The notes below the pieces were generated by a model. It was not told the origin of the DNA. It made no database searches and saw nothing but the letters and a program-made list of their open reading frames with translations. From Panulirus ornatus (lineage: Eukaryota > Arthropoda > Malacostraca > Decapoda > Palinuridae), in assembly GCF_036320965.1 (NCBI RefSeq), contig NC_092261.1, forward strand, positions 12,634,697-12,698,696: DNA of 64,000 nt, read 5' to 3'. The translations under genes were made by a program, and so were the position numbers. Below are positions 23,988 through 35,862 of this stretch, in pieces. Position 1 is the first letter of the stretch. The number at the start of each line of letters is the position of its first letter.

Positions 23988-25023
23988 TACCGTAAATCTC
24001 CACAAGCATGTTGTAAGATACATAAAGAAAGCCCTTTTCTCTTCCCTCACCCTCTCTCTCCCTCTTTGGCGATCAAAATTCCATCTGCTTTAAGCTGTGG
24101 CTGAGGCAACTGGGCTACTACTACATTTGTCGACTTTCCCCCAAAAGTATGACTAATATATAGCGTCGGGAAGAAGGAGAGTCATAAAGACTTGCGGTAA
24201 GTGAGATATACGGGAAGGAAGGTCACATAAACGGGCAAGTAAGGAAGAGAAGGAGTGGACTGGTACACGATTTTCCACTTTACTCACAACTGAGCGAGGA
24301 GGGAGAACGTAAATGTTTCAATGTTTATTTATTTTTTTGGGGCCGTATGTATCGTAGATTCCTGGAGTTCCCCCAGCGCGTAACGTGTATTTGCCATAGT
24401 CTTTTAATCTTCTTGAGGCACGTGAGTGTTAATCTGCCACTCCATGACGGAACTCCATGACAATAACTGAAGTAAGGAATTCCTCTGTGGTAGAATTGAA
24501 TACTGTATACCAAGACAGCAGGATCGTTTTTTTTTTCTTTTACTCTTTGGTATCTAAGAGCATTTCCACTGCCAGACATATTCACCGCTCGTGGTGCACA
24601 GTCAAGTGTTACATAGGCGGTACTGTATGGAAATTCATATTATCTAGAAGTCGAAATCACCTCCTGTTTCACATTAGAACAATATTTCAACTGATTAACA
24701 AATGTCATAATTACTGCGAGAACAGCAAAAAATTTGGGGGTCGGCCAGTGGTTTTTATATGCCTGTTTTCCACAGTGAAATTGATTGAAGGACTGTGATA
24801 AAATGATCACATTCTCTTTTACACACGAGATGTCGATCCATTGGCTAGCGTTACTTCATTGTGCCTGATATCAGAGTTGAGAGATTACGACCGGAAAAAT
24901 ATGATACCCAGCGCCCTCGCACACGCTTGTCATGTGTGCAGATTCATCGTGGAAGCGGAAGGGTTCATCAAATACTAAAGGTATTGAGGTATGTCTGACG
25001 TCCAAGATACGGGAGGGTTTTAA

Positions 25024-25026
<3 letters not shown>
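23987..25026. other. Unannotated spacer
   Basis: Mixed AT-leaning sequence with poly-T runs near 24330 and 24529. No gene or named element recognised. Confidence 0.4.

Positions 25027-25092
<66 letters not shown>
25027..25092. repeat. (CT)n microsatellite
   Basis: About 66 bp of CT. Confidence 0.98.
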
Positions 25093-25095
<3 letters not shown>

Positions 25096-26415
25096 TGAAA
25101 TCATGGGTTCGTGTGTACGTGTGAGATTTCAGGTCGCGAGTGGCGTTCATCCTGTGTCGACGGGAGTAGGGAAAGTTGGTCTGAAGTGGGAATTAACTCG
25201 AGTGACGAGGGAAAGTTGGTGGTGGGAGGGTTGGTTCTTGTGGTACGACCAGTTAGTTACCACCAAGTCTGCTGCGCTCTCCTCACCTCACCAACACACC
25301 ACACATCCATACCACACCACCACCTTCTCATACCCCTCTCTTCCCCCTCCCTCTCCCTTAAATCCCCCTCTCCTTATGATTCCCCTTCATAAACCCTTCT
25401 TCTCCTCCCTCACAATCCCTCTTCCTCCCTCAGCCTCCGTCTTCCGCCCTCCTAATCCCACCTCCACCTCCCTCATAACCCCTCCTCCACCTCCCTGTGA
25501 TACCACACAGGTGACATCAAAGAAATTCTTTCAGGGGGTAAATCTTACAGTTCTTTTCTTCTCGTCGTAAGTTTGACAACTTGTGAAGACCCTTCTTTTT
25601 CCTCGGCCCCGGCAGTCACTTGCATCTCCTTTGAAGGTCAGAACCACTTGATATATATATATATATATCCTCCGCGTAAACTCCTCAACGTGTGGTGCCA
25701 CACTAGGCTTAGGATACAACAATAACTCCCATGGGAGCTTTGGATCAGATACTTTCCCTTATGCCTCCTCCCGAAGGGAATACAATCACACGCAATCTTG
25801 TGCTCTGGCGAGCATGTTGGGGGGAGGGAAAAGATACCCACAATATGAGGTTATATTGTCTCGACCCTAAGAGTCATGAAGTGTCAAGCGGTTGCTGCCT
25901 CTCACCACAGCCGAGGCACGGGTCTCCCTCCACTCGAACATCACAAATAATTTACTGACGCTGCTTCCACAGGAGTTATTAATTAATCCTACGTCGTATA
26001 TTCTTCGTAGGAACATCACCAGTAACTCATCAGTTATGCTCGAGGGAGAGGACCTGTGGGTTACGTATGAATAAACGTAAACATGGCACGTTCACTGTGA
26101 CCAAAATAACATCTTTCTTTAATAGAGAATCCAATCCAATCAAACGGTGACCGCAATACTCATTAGATAGTTAATGGCATCATTATCTAGAGTGCAGCAC
26201 TTTATAGATTAATTAACCTGCATGCTATTAACTGGAGAAACTAATCACGCAAACCCAACCAGTCTTGATGTAGACGCACTTCTACTTTCCCTTATAGCAC
26301 AAATAGAAAAAAAAAATACATATTGGAAAGAAGAAATTATCGGTAAATAATGATTTAAAAGATTAAATATTACTACGTAAGTTGGCCTTTACAAAACTGT
26401 AAGAAAGTAAGCATA
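25093..26415. other. Spacer with a CCT/CCTCC-rich block
   Basis: 25300-25500 is strongly pyrimidine-rich (CCCTC, CCTCCACCTCC), with a short AT run at 25651-25669. The open frame at 24932-25570 crosses the CT tract and this block and shows no domain. No gene supported. Confidence 0.4.
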
Positions 26416-26624
<209 letters not shown>

Positions 26625-26647
26625 CATAAGTTTTGCTTATATCACTC

Positions 26648-26848
26648 CAGGAAACTTTTTCTATTGGGTTCCTGCAACGTCAAGGCTGCCCTCCCAGCAG
26701 AAGCGAGGGGAATAGATAGACTCCCACAAACCGGACAGTTTCTCAGCGAGACCACAACTTCTTCTCGTCCATTGACGACGATACATCCCTCACCGGATGT
26801 GGACATTTGGTGAAAGACGAGAGAAAAAGAAAAAGAAAAGAAAAGAAT
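26648..26848 (+). repeat. Divergent interspersed repeat (family D), second copy
   Basis: TTCCTGCAACGTCAAGGCTG and GACGATACATCCCTCAC match, in order, blocks at 2032-2135. It ends in a (GAAAA)n-like tract near 26820-26848. Confidence 0.45.
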
Positions 26849-26972
26849 ATGTTCCAACTCCCTCTTATAGGAATTACATATGTTACAACTCCCCTTTATA
26901 GGAAGTGCAGATGTTCCAACTCCCCCTTCAAAGGAACTGTACATGTTCCAACTCCCTATTATAGGAATTGCA
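26849..26972. repeat. 31-bp tandem repeat, 4 copies
   Basis: Unit ATGTTCCAACTCCCTCTTAT plus AGGAATTACAT, repeated four times with scattered substitutions. Confidence 0.9.
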
Positions 26973-27254
26973 GATGATACAAAATTCGTATATCAACTCA
27001 CACTTGCGTTTTTCCTAACCATGTTTCCTACCCAGGGTGTGCTGAATCTCCGTATGAATCACAGGTGGATGGAGGAAGGGAGAGAGAGAGGGAGGGGTAA
27101 ATAGCACCATAATTCACACTGTGATAAAAAGGACCATTAATATTCTCTGACAAATTGGGGGATAAGGTACGACTTATGGCTGAGATGTCTCGACAATTTC
27201 ATAACTGTGGATATTTATTATCTTTAAGTGGGGGGAGGGTATATGTTCTAGGAA

Positions 27255-27440
27255 AATATGGCTTGTTATGTCTTTTGAATCGTGTGTGAGAGAGAGAAAG
27301 AGAGAGAGGAGATATGATTCATTATGTCTACTGTATCACTTGTGAGAGAGATTTATCTCATTATGGTTCCTGAACCAACTGTAAGGGAGGAGATATGTCT
27401 CATTATGTCCTATGAATCATGGGAGTGAGAGAGATCTGTC
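27255..27440. repeat. Decayed tandem repeat around CATTATGTC and GAGAGAG
   Basis: Three to four irregular copies of a 50-60 bp pattern in which ATATGNNTCATTATGTC is followed by GAATCNTGTGAGAGAG. Confidence 0.5.
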
Positions 27441-27554
27441 CCATATTGAAAGAGATTTCATTAATTTCTTTCTATCTTTAAGTCACACGAGGGGATGGCT
27501 CACTACGTCTTTTGAATAATCTAAAGTGAAATGATTATCATATAGGTCATCTCT

Positions 27555-28010
27555 GATAGTCTAAAGCCAAGCAAGCAGTGCGAAAAATACTAAGTTCGTC
27601 TCATAAGTAAGGCATTCGAATCCAAGTTTTAAAAAAACTGTCTGAAAAATCAGCTAAATTTCTTCAATGAAGCAATCAACAAGTATGATGAAAGCAAAGC
27701 AGATGATGCAATCTATCTAGATCAATTAGGTAAAATCCCTCATCAAAGATTATAGGCAGAGGTTGAGTCAAATGGTGTACTTAGATGGTTAAGAAAACTG
27801 AATTGGGTTAATGATCAAACCTCAGAATGGTTAGACGTAACAAGTGGCGTGCTGCAAGGATCGCTCTTAAGAGCAGTTCTCTTGCTCATATCTACTGATG
27901 ACATAAACAATGACCTGTGGTCTAAAATATTAGAAATCGTTAGTGATTCCTAAGCTACACGTCTGCTTCAAGTTGCCATAAACAAACAGACACACTGCTC
28001 TCACAGGTGG
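27555..28010 (+). pseudogene. LINE RT fragment (motifs A to C), decayed
   Basis: Plus-strand reading gives NKYDESKADDAIYLDQLGKI (motif A region), PHQRL, GVLRWLRKLN, then TSEWLDVTSGVLQGSLL, a clear SGVPQGSVLG-type block. LLISTDDINNDL follows, then a decayed motif C (SDSXA, where FADDS is expected). Stops interrupt the frame. The order and spacing match the palm domain of non-LTR RTs. No endonuclease or 3' end is visible. Inactive remnant. Confidence 0.9.
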
Positions 28011-29140
28011 CAGGAGAATTCTAATATCGGCAAACCACTACGAACAACCTCAAAAAGGACCCAGTGGTAAGTTATTATTTGCATGCCTTACCTCGATATA
28101 ATCTCGACTGTAAGTCTCGTTACGATATTGTCTGAAATCCTACTTTGCGAGTGTTATCATACCAACCTTGGAAACTATGTATTTACGACTCGCTGATTCA
28201 CCTTAATCGTCCGCAGTACTCGGTTATAAAAACCTGTCTATAATACAATTGTCCACCGTACTCATACACAGTGCTTATTCACAAAGCCTGTTGGTAATGG
28301 AACTCTTCCATAATGCCAGTTTTACAATGCACACACCAAACACTTCAACAATGCCCACAATGTCAACAAAGCTATCTTATCAAACTGGTTTACAATACTG
28401 CGCTGGCTCATAACACATCAATAGACCTTTTTTGAAATACTCAACTACTAGATTATTTTCTTGAAGCACTTGTGTCTCCAAATCATGTCCGAGGACCATG
28501 TCCAGAACTCTTGTCTTCAAGATACATTACTGATCCTTTCTGTCTCATCAGCATCAGGCATATGTGAAAGAAGTCTCATTGTCACCATCAACTCAAAGGA
28601 CCTGTCTGCTAGCACTGTGTAAACAAATCGTTCACACAGCTCATCCACAGACTCTAACTCTGTATTTCCAGAAAATATTCGTCCGATAAACTTGTTGACA
28701 ATAATCATCTAAAATATCATCCCACATTCCTGTGTAAATAGATTTTTGGTCGAGCTTTATATGAAGTCTTATCAATTAACCTTTATATTCACGGAGTTCA
28801 TAAGACGACGAGCCACGTTCCTTGTCAGGCCCCTAAGATGCCTGTCTTCACTTGAATATGTTCCTGTGGAACAGCTTGAGCGCAGTCTTGTGAATTTATC
28901 ATTAGCGCTAGACTTGCGAGACTGGAGGCAGAGGTTAGCATATGAGTGACCCACATCTTACTCATCTAGGTCGTGTCATAAACAAACATGAAACTTAATA
29001 AAGTGGGTATCGACCTGTGGTACTTTGTCTTTGCTACAGTGTTAGTCTGTAACTTTCCAGTCTCTTTAGATGTGTTTGGTACACTACCAACTACATCTAT
29101 TTTTGCTTCAGAATTCTGTGTTCTGTTATCAATTCTATGT

Positions 29141-29144
<4 letters not shown>
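28011..29144. other. Unannotated spacer
   Basis: Short open frames on both strands at 28517-28708 and 28746-28954 have balanced composition but no recognised family, start context or splice signals. I could not assign them. Confidence 0.4.

Positions 29145-29213
<69 letters not shown>
29145..29213. repeat. (AT)n microsatellite
   Basis: About 69 bp of AT followed by ACACAC. Confidence 0.97.
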
Positions 29214-29221
<8 letters not shown>

Positions 29222-30136
29222 GGCACAACGAGTTTTAGGACTGAAAACTTATTGTGTAACTATTGAAACGTAAAAGAGTTCATCTGTGTACAATCTACTG
29301 GCAGTGATACAAAGCAATATATGAATATAATCCCCATGTATTGTTATTGTGACCCAGCCAACCCATGATCGAGCGGATGGACCGCAGCTTTAATGCCCAG
29401 AGATTTTAGTCAGTCGAAAACCAGAGTTAAATGGTATGTTTAGCGCTCAGATGATCCGGTGATACAGTACCCTAGTAAAAAAAAAAAAGGGGTGGCTCTG
29501 AAAACAGAACCCCTCACCATTTCTATGAACGTGGGGGAGGAATTTTTCTCTTCTTCTTCTTCTTCCCAGAAGCTGATACCATCACACAGCTGGAAAGTTA
29601 TAAAAGTTATATCTTTCTACTTGTAAGGTTTGGGACGATCTGGAGGGAAAAGGAACTCCAGAAAGACTTCAGAGGAGGATTGTCCTTTGAAGATCAACCC
29701 GAGGGTTATCGACGAAGCAACAGGATGGTAGTGGTGGTGGTACGGCAACCTGGTGGTTTCAACAACCAGAAGGGCCAAGTTGACCACTGGCAACACCCAC
29801 CGTGAACATGGTAGGTCATGAAGGACAGCATGTCTGTTAGAGGTATCTCAAAACACGAAAAGAACAGCAGACGAACCAGTGAGTCTACTCGGAAAGATCC
29901 TCCTGCAGCCAAGGACTTACCCACGAGGAAGCAGCACCTGATGACAACAGGCAGGTCGCGATATCCTAAGGTTGTACAGCACCCTAGGCAGTAGGAGACC
30001 TGCTCAGTGCACAGGATGACCAAACCCGAGTGTTATGGACGCCACATCAATAGATAAACTCGACGGAGGAAAGGAGCCTGAGAGAGGTCACCACAATCTT
30101 TCCTTCCGTCATGAAAAAGATACGTATGAATTCTAA

Positions 30137-30138
<2 letters not shown>
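29214..30138. other. Unannotated spacer
   Basis: Mixed sequence with an A-run near 29477 and (TTC)n near 29551-29566. No gene or element recognised. Confidence 0.4.

Positions 30139-30212
<74 letters not shown>
30139..30212. repeat. (AT)n microsatellite
   Basis: About 74 bp of AT. Confidence 0.97.
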
Positions 30213-30214
<2 letters not shown>

Positions 30215-30584
30215 TATCTTTTATATCACCATTCGTCTGTTCTCTAATCTCTTGTATGGCTGGTCTCAGTGGTCTCAGCCTAGCCCTCACGAGGGTTTCT
30301 TGAGTCAGAGAAGAGATGGCACCAGATCATATAACCACAAGCTGCCAGCACTCACGAGCCACGCAGGTAGGAAGCCAGGCTATCACCACACTCATCCACT
30401 CTCCTATTCTCGCTTCCCTTCCTCACACTCACTGCCTCACTTGCATCTTCTTAACCTCGGCTGAATCTCCCTCACTCTCTCCTCCCCCACACACACACAC
30501 CCTGGTCGACCTCTCCTCTGATAGGCCAAAACTTTCAGGGTCCTCCGGCTTGACGTATTCCAACACCGATTCTAATCTCCGTCC

Positions 30585-30588
<4 letters not shown>

Positions 30589-30617
<29 letters not shown>
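30589..30617. repeat. Short (CT)n tract
   Basis: About 29 bp of CT inside a pyrimidine-rich stretch. Confidence 0.95.
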
Positions 30618-30839
30618 CATCGTCCTTCCCCCCCTTTCCCTCAACCCTCATTGTCCTGCTCCTCTTGCCTCGCACGTCTAGACTGCCTCATTTCCGCCGT
30701 CTCCCACACCTCAAGAACCACAGGGACAAACACCGGGCAGCGGCTGCTGGGGGGGGAGGAGGAGAAGTTGCTCCAGTGAGGAGGATTTCTGGTGACATTA
30801 AAGTCCGAACTGCTCCAGTTGCTGCTGCTGGAAGAGTCT

Positions 30840-30841
<2 letters not shown>

Positions 30842-30904
<63 letters not shown>

Positions 30905-30980
30905 GTTGTCATCTCACCATCCCTCCTCTCTCTCTCACTCTCCCCTCCTCCCCTTTCCCCCCTCCCTCTCCCCCCCCCAT
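30842..30980. repeat. (CT)n microsatellite grading into C/T-rich sequence
   Basis: Perfect CT at 30842-30900, then degenerate CTCC/CCCC sequence to 30980. Confidence 0.95.
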
Positions 30981-31378
30981 CTGTGACGTAACGGCGCTGT
31001 GTCATGATCAATGCGTCAGTAAAACCGTGACGTCGATGTACAGTGACAGCCACCACAACTACCACTACATCAAGGGGGGGGGGGGGGGGGCGCTGTGACG
31101 TGATTGATCTGAGACCTCCCTCCCTCCAGCCACCACATAGTAGCGACAGCCAGATATGACGTCACTCATGACGTCACACACTTGTAACATGTTGTGCCCT
31201 CAGTGTGACGACTTGGACAACCATAGAATTGGGGTTCACTACACTGTTAGTGACGTGTTGCACTGTCAGTGTGACGACCAGCGATACAAAACGTTTGTAA
31301 CTACTCTGGTAACGCGTGACGACGAACATTTCTACACATCCGTGACGTGGTAACACTGTCACTGTGACAACCAACGGT

Positions 31379-31441
<63 letters not shown>

Positions 31442-31715
31442 CTGACTTGGTTGACACCGTCTGCGTAACGGTCGAAGCATCTAGAATGGTGTGACAACTA
31501 GTCCAGTTGTGACAACCAACATCTCCACGTGACTGTGATGTTAGCTTGTCTGTGACGGTCAGCACGACCATACACACGACTCTGCTACAGTGTGAGGAAG
31601 ACGACCAAGACGACCGAGCTCTTCTGAGACGAGAAACACGACCGACCCCTCCCACATCTGTGACGTGACGAGACGAGACACACTGGACGTTATGGACGTA
31701 TGACATGCGATAACT
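30981..31715. promoter_or_regulatory. TGACG-motif cluster with two perfect CRE palindromes
   Basis: Roughly 15 TGACG or CGTCA cores occur in about 730 bp, including two complete CREB/ATF palindromes TGACGTCA at 31157-31164 and 31169-31176. A 17-G run lies at 31074-31090. Chance would give one or two cores. Many are embedded in CTGTGACG or AGTGACG contexts, so a decayed tandem repeat could also explain the density. No transcription unit was found beside it. Confidence 0.4.
31382..31439. repeat. (AC)n microsatellite
   Basis: About 58 bp of AC inside the TGACG cluster. Confidence 0.98.
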
Positions 31716-31767
31716 GACGCATCCAACCTGTCTACACGGGTTCTTCTATGACTGTACTGTGGTAACC

Positions 31768-31768
<1 letters not shown>

Positions 31769-31806
<38 letters not shown>
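31769..31806. repeat. (AC)n microsatellite
   Basis: About 38 bp of AC. Confidence 0.97.
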
Positions 31807-31809
<3 letters not shown>

Positions 31810-31899
31810 TCGGGGTGGTCTGGTGTCGCTGATCAACGGGCCATTGACCTTCAGACTCGGGTTTACAATGAGCGGACGACGCACCAACAACGACAGACC

Positions 31900-32190
31900 C
31901 TTACCATACCCTTCCCTGATCACCACTACCTTCCCTCAGGGTTGACCACACCCTTCTTCCCTGGCCATCACACCCTCCTTGGACAACACGTCTTTGGACA
32001 GCACCATGTTCTCCCTCCCTGGTCAAAGCACCCTCCCTGGCCACCATCGCGCCCTATCCCCCTGGCCACAACACACACCCTAACCATTCCTTGGATACCA
32101 TACTCTCTCTAACTACCATCACTCACTCCATCCCAAGCCACAACGCCTTCCCTCAGCACCAACGCTCCCTCCCTCTCTGCATATCACACC
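31900..32190. repeat. Decayed CACCCTCCCTGG-type repeat
   Basis: Irregular recurrences of CACCCTCC, CCCTGGCCA and CACCA over about 290 bp. Confidence 0.5.
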
Positions 32191-32439
32191 CTGAACTGCA
32201 GAACGGCATTGTGCATTGGTATAACCACTCACCCCTGCCATAGTCCCTCTTCATGCTATCTGGATTGCTAGCACAGCCTTCCTTCTCAACAATTAAATTT
32301 CTATCCCGAAAATGTTTCCCCCAGCAGCCAGCAATTTCCATCCTGTCAAGGAAATGGACAAATTAATGGCACGTGCTAATTTGGATAAGCCCTTGTGCAT
32401 CTGAAAAATTTCCTGGGTATATGTATGGACAGGAATGTC

Positions 32440-33306
32440 TTTCTATAGCACAGATAAGAGAGCAAGAAAGGAGATGAGAAAGGAGGAACAATCAACTTTG
32501 AAAAGAATACTGTGGACAAGATAGGGAAAAATCCAAAACTTTTCCACAAATCTAATACGAGGAAATTGTCAATTTGAGCAGGTAAATAGGCAAAGGGAAT
32601 CAGAGGGAAGAATTGCAGTGGATGATGTAAGGATAAGTGGGGAACTATATGACAAGCTTAAAAGTGTGTTATGAGTGGATGACACTAATAGCCCCATCAT
32701 CAGTGAGATCGAATGGGGAGCAGGTCTTGGAGATCATTAAAGCCCGAAGAAAAAGACATTACTACAATACTAGAGAGTCTTGACCTATAGAAGGCTCATG
32801 GTCGTGGCGATATTTCACCAAGATACCCTTCAAAGACATTGCTGGAGATTGGCAAAGTGCTAAGGGAGTGGAAAAGGGAAAAATATCTTGCTTATGTGAC
32901 AAAGAGAATGGAGACCGGGCAGGCGCTGAGCAACTGCTCAGTCTATCTGACGAGTGAGGCCTTGTGAGGTTCTGGAAAATGATAATCAGAAAGCAAAATG
33001 GATGATGATCTCCCGCTGAGGAGAAATGACCTACGTGAGAGACAACACGATTTCGGGCAAAGTAGGTCATGTGTAACCAACTCCATTGATTTCTACGAGA
33101 GAGTGGCCTCTGCTATTGACAAAAAGGGGAAGGCTTGATAGGATTTGTTCGTATCTGGACTGCCAGAAAGCATTTGGCATCCTACCACACAACAGGCCGA
33201 TGGATAAGCTGTATCACTAGGTAGGAGTGAGTCCTTCGATGGATAGAAGATCATCGTAGGAGAAGGAAGTAAAGGAGGTATGTCAGAGAAGCCTTCTCGA
33301 AATGGA
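32440..33306 (+). pseudogene. LINE pseudogene: pre-RT region to RT motif B
   Basis: Plus-strand segments in order: GKIQNFSTNLIRG, QVNRQRESEGRIAVDDVRIS, SEIEWGAGLGDH, SLD.. KAHG, a decayed NYRPVSLTS-type block (NCSVYLTSEA), RQHDFGQSRSCVTN, DFYERVASAIDKKGKA, a motif-A relic, PHNRPMDKL, then a block ending KWSEVTRG. This is the linker and N-terminal palm of a non-LTR retrotransposon, with many stops and frameshifts. At WSEVTRG, where SGVPQGSVLG should follow, the sequence turns into a 42-bp minisatellite. Confidence 0.9.
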
Positions 33307-33536
33307 GTGAGGTGACTAGGGGGTTAGTGACGTGCTGCCGTCAGTGGGTGGAGGTGACCAGGGGTGTTAGTGACGTGCTGCCGTCAGTGGAGTGAGGTGA
33401 CCAGGGGGTTAGTGACGTGCTGCCGTCAGTGGAGTGAGGTGACCAGGGGGGTTAGTGACGTGCTGCCGTCAGTGGGCGGAGGTGACCAGGGGGGTTAGTG
33501 ACGTGCTGCCGTCAGTGGGTGGAGGTGACCAGGGGC
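33303..33536. repeat. 42-bp minisatellite arising inside the LINE RT
   Basis: About 5.5 copies of a 42-bp unit beginning TGGAGTGAGGTGACCAGGGG and including GTTAGTGACGTGCTGCCGTC. The first unit is in register with the LINE codons for W-S-E-V-T-R-G. Confidence 0.93.
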
Positions 33537-34307
33537 TGATGTAAAACATGGGTGACTCTGTTGACGGCTGGGCTGTGGCTGGTGTGTGCTGGATGCAGCC
33601 CATGGTACATGACAGACGGTGAGCTGATGTGTGCAGATGAAGCTTTAGTTCAGCTGTCGGTGCCACTACGTCGCTTAGGTGCGAAAGGAATTAGTAAGCA
33701 AAAGAGGAAGTAAATATCTGTACATACATGTGTATGCGTGTGTAGACGTGTGTGTGTGTGTGTGTGTGAAGCATCTGACCTACTTTAAACATTCTGTTAA
33801 CGTGAATTTCAGAATGTAAATTTTGAACTAGGCTTCCACATATTGCAGTTTGTTTATAGTCGGGTGTTTAAACCCGACATAAATGGTTCATTCTTGCATG
33901 CCATACAACCCTGGTGATACAGCAGAGGCATGCATAATCGCATGCAAAAATATGCAGCATAACTTTGCTATCATACGAGATAGGAAAGGTACACAGAACA
34001 TATTTCAAATAAATGATATTCATAAAAAGGAAAAAAAAAAAAAAATTACCAGCCTATCAATAGACCCTACATGCAGTTAATGGTATAAAGTCTGGTTAAA
34101 TGCGCCCCTCTCAGTTGCATGGAAAACACAATAGCTACAGTTTACCAGGTCAACAAGAGTTGTTTTCATTCACATTGTTAAAGATCGTCACCCTTACTGG
34201 CCACCAAATTACTGTAAGCTACGTCAACAGTCGTCTGTGAGGGGGTGCGAGAAGGGAGAGAGGAATTTATCTTTATTTTTCTGTTTTCTTCATTGTCGTT
34301 CTTATTG

Positions 34308-34309
<2 letters not shown>
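33537..34309. other. Unannotated spacer
   Basis: Contains a short GT run at 33748-33768 and an A-run near 34030-34045. No gene recognised. Confidence 0.4.
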
Positions 34310-34394
<85 letters not shown>

Positions 34395-34405
34395 TGTGTG
34401 TGTGT
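34310..34405. repeat. (AG)n then (TG)n compound microsatellite
   Basis: About 83 bp of AG followed by about 12 bp of TG. Confidence 0.98.
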
Positions 34406-35401
34406 CTGTTAAAAGGAAGCAAAGGAATAATCGACTCAAGTCCCGTTGGTGAAGACCAGAGAATCACCCTTGTGAACAACACAATGTCTTGTAACCGCTA
34501 TACTAGATCCTCAGTACAAAGATACACGCTGAACAATATCAAGAAAATGAGGTAGCCAGAATCTCTAACCAGGTATTGGTTTTTATGTCTGTGGCGTTTG
34601 GCTGATCGCAGTAGATGAATCCTGGACACAGACCCCGGGTATTATGGGAGACTGTACTTTGCTTTCTCTGAATAAAATGCCATCCATGAACACCCAGATC
34701 TTTGAATCGTGTATATCAGGACTCTAGAACCAATGACACATGTCTAATACCACATAACCGTAAGAAAATCATGTAGCAACAGTAGGATTCGAATCCACGT
34801 TTCACTGGAGCGGTAAGACCAAAATGTAGAGTCATAAATCGTGCGATCGTGTTACCTCTACGAGGAAGGGAATTGGAGGGAATATAATGATTGTAATATA
34901 GAAGGAAAAATTCCATATCTCTTTCCTACTATTGGTCGAGAATACACATAACACTGGGAAATTCAGAAGCCCGCCTCTCCTCCGGTTATGTGAACCTGCT
35001 TCATACCTCCCTTCACGACCATAATAGAAATCTCTCTTCGGGACCATAACAGAAAACGTTGCAGGATTGGTGAAACTAATACTTTGTGCAATTCTGCAGC
35101 TCATTTGTTGGTAAATGGAATTCTCTGATGTAGCAACCGCAGAACCAATTTTATATTTGACATCTATGTAATCAATCATGCTTTTTAGACATTGAGTGGT
35201 GGAGTCTAATTGAATAGGCTTATTTCCTCTGCTATTGTAAAACAAGTTTCGTTTGCATCAGCAAACATTCTTTACGTGTGAACTTTGTGTGAATCTGATT
35301 GGCTTGGCTTCTTTGGGTCTTCATGAATTTCCACGTTCATGTTCTCATGATGGAAATTTATATCATCCGAAGGATATGGCTCAAGGCGTGCTGAAGACTC
35401 G

Positions 35402-35405
<4 letters not shown>
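34406..35405. other. Unannotated spacer with a possible minus-strand tRNA-like motif
   Basis: On the minus strand near 34787-34800 GTGGATTCGAATCC is one base from the B-box consensus, but no A-box, cloverleaf or known SINE body is evident. The 137-codon minus frame at 34832-35245 has no recognised domain. Confidence 0.3.

Positions 35406-35468
<63 letters not shown>
35406..35468. repeat. (TG)n microsatellite
   Basis: About 63 bp of TG. Confidence 0.98.
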
Positions 35469-35474
<6 letters not shown>

Positions 35475-35599
35475 AGCGAAGTTCAGCATCACGTTTGCTG
35501 ATGATTCTTTGTCATCGTCAGCAGAGAGATGGGCGGTATACTCCACACCTTCCTTACACTGCTTTCTCGAGGTACTAAGCATTACAAAGTACATTATCA

Positions 35600-35862
35600 T
35601 ATCCCCAACCACCATATTGAGATCAATGAACCAATACAAGGGACGAGCGTATCTCTAACCATCACATACTCCTCATGAACCAGCACAAGGTCCCGGCACA
35701 TCCTTGAACACTAGGACGTGGTCACGAACCAGTACAAGGGACCTGCACATCCCCAACCACCACATCGCGGTCATGAACCAGTACAAGGGACCTGCACAAC
35801 CCCAAAAACCACATCGCGGTCATGAACCATTGCAAGATCTATGCACATCTCTCCATCCACCA
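35600..35862. repeat. Tandem repeat of about 50 bp, about 5 copies
   Basis: Unit includes CATGAACCAGTACAAGGGAC and CTGCACATCCCCAACCACCA. The two copies near 35710-35820 are nearly identical; outer copies are decayed. Confidence 0.88.

Noticed and set aside
34787..34800. Minus-strand B-box-like GATTCGAATCC as a SINE or tRNA
   Set aside because: One mismatch to consensus, no A-box, no body or tail of a known family in the window.
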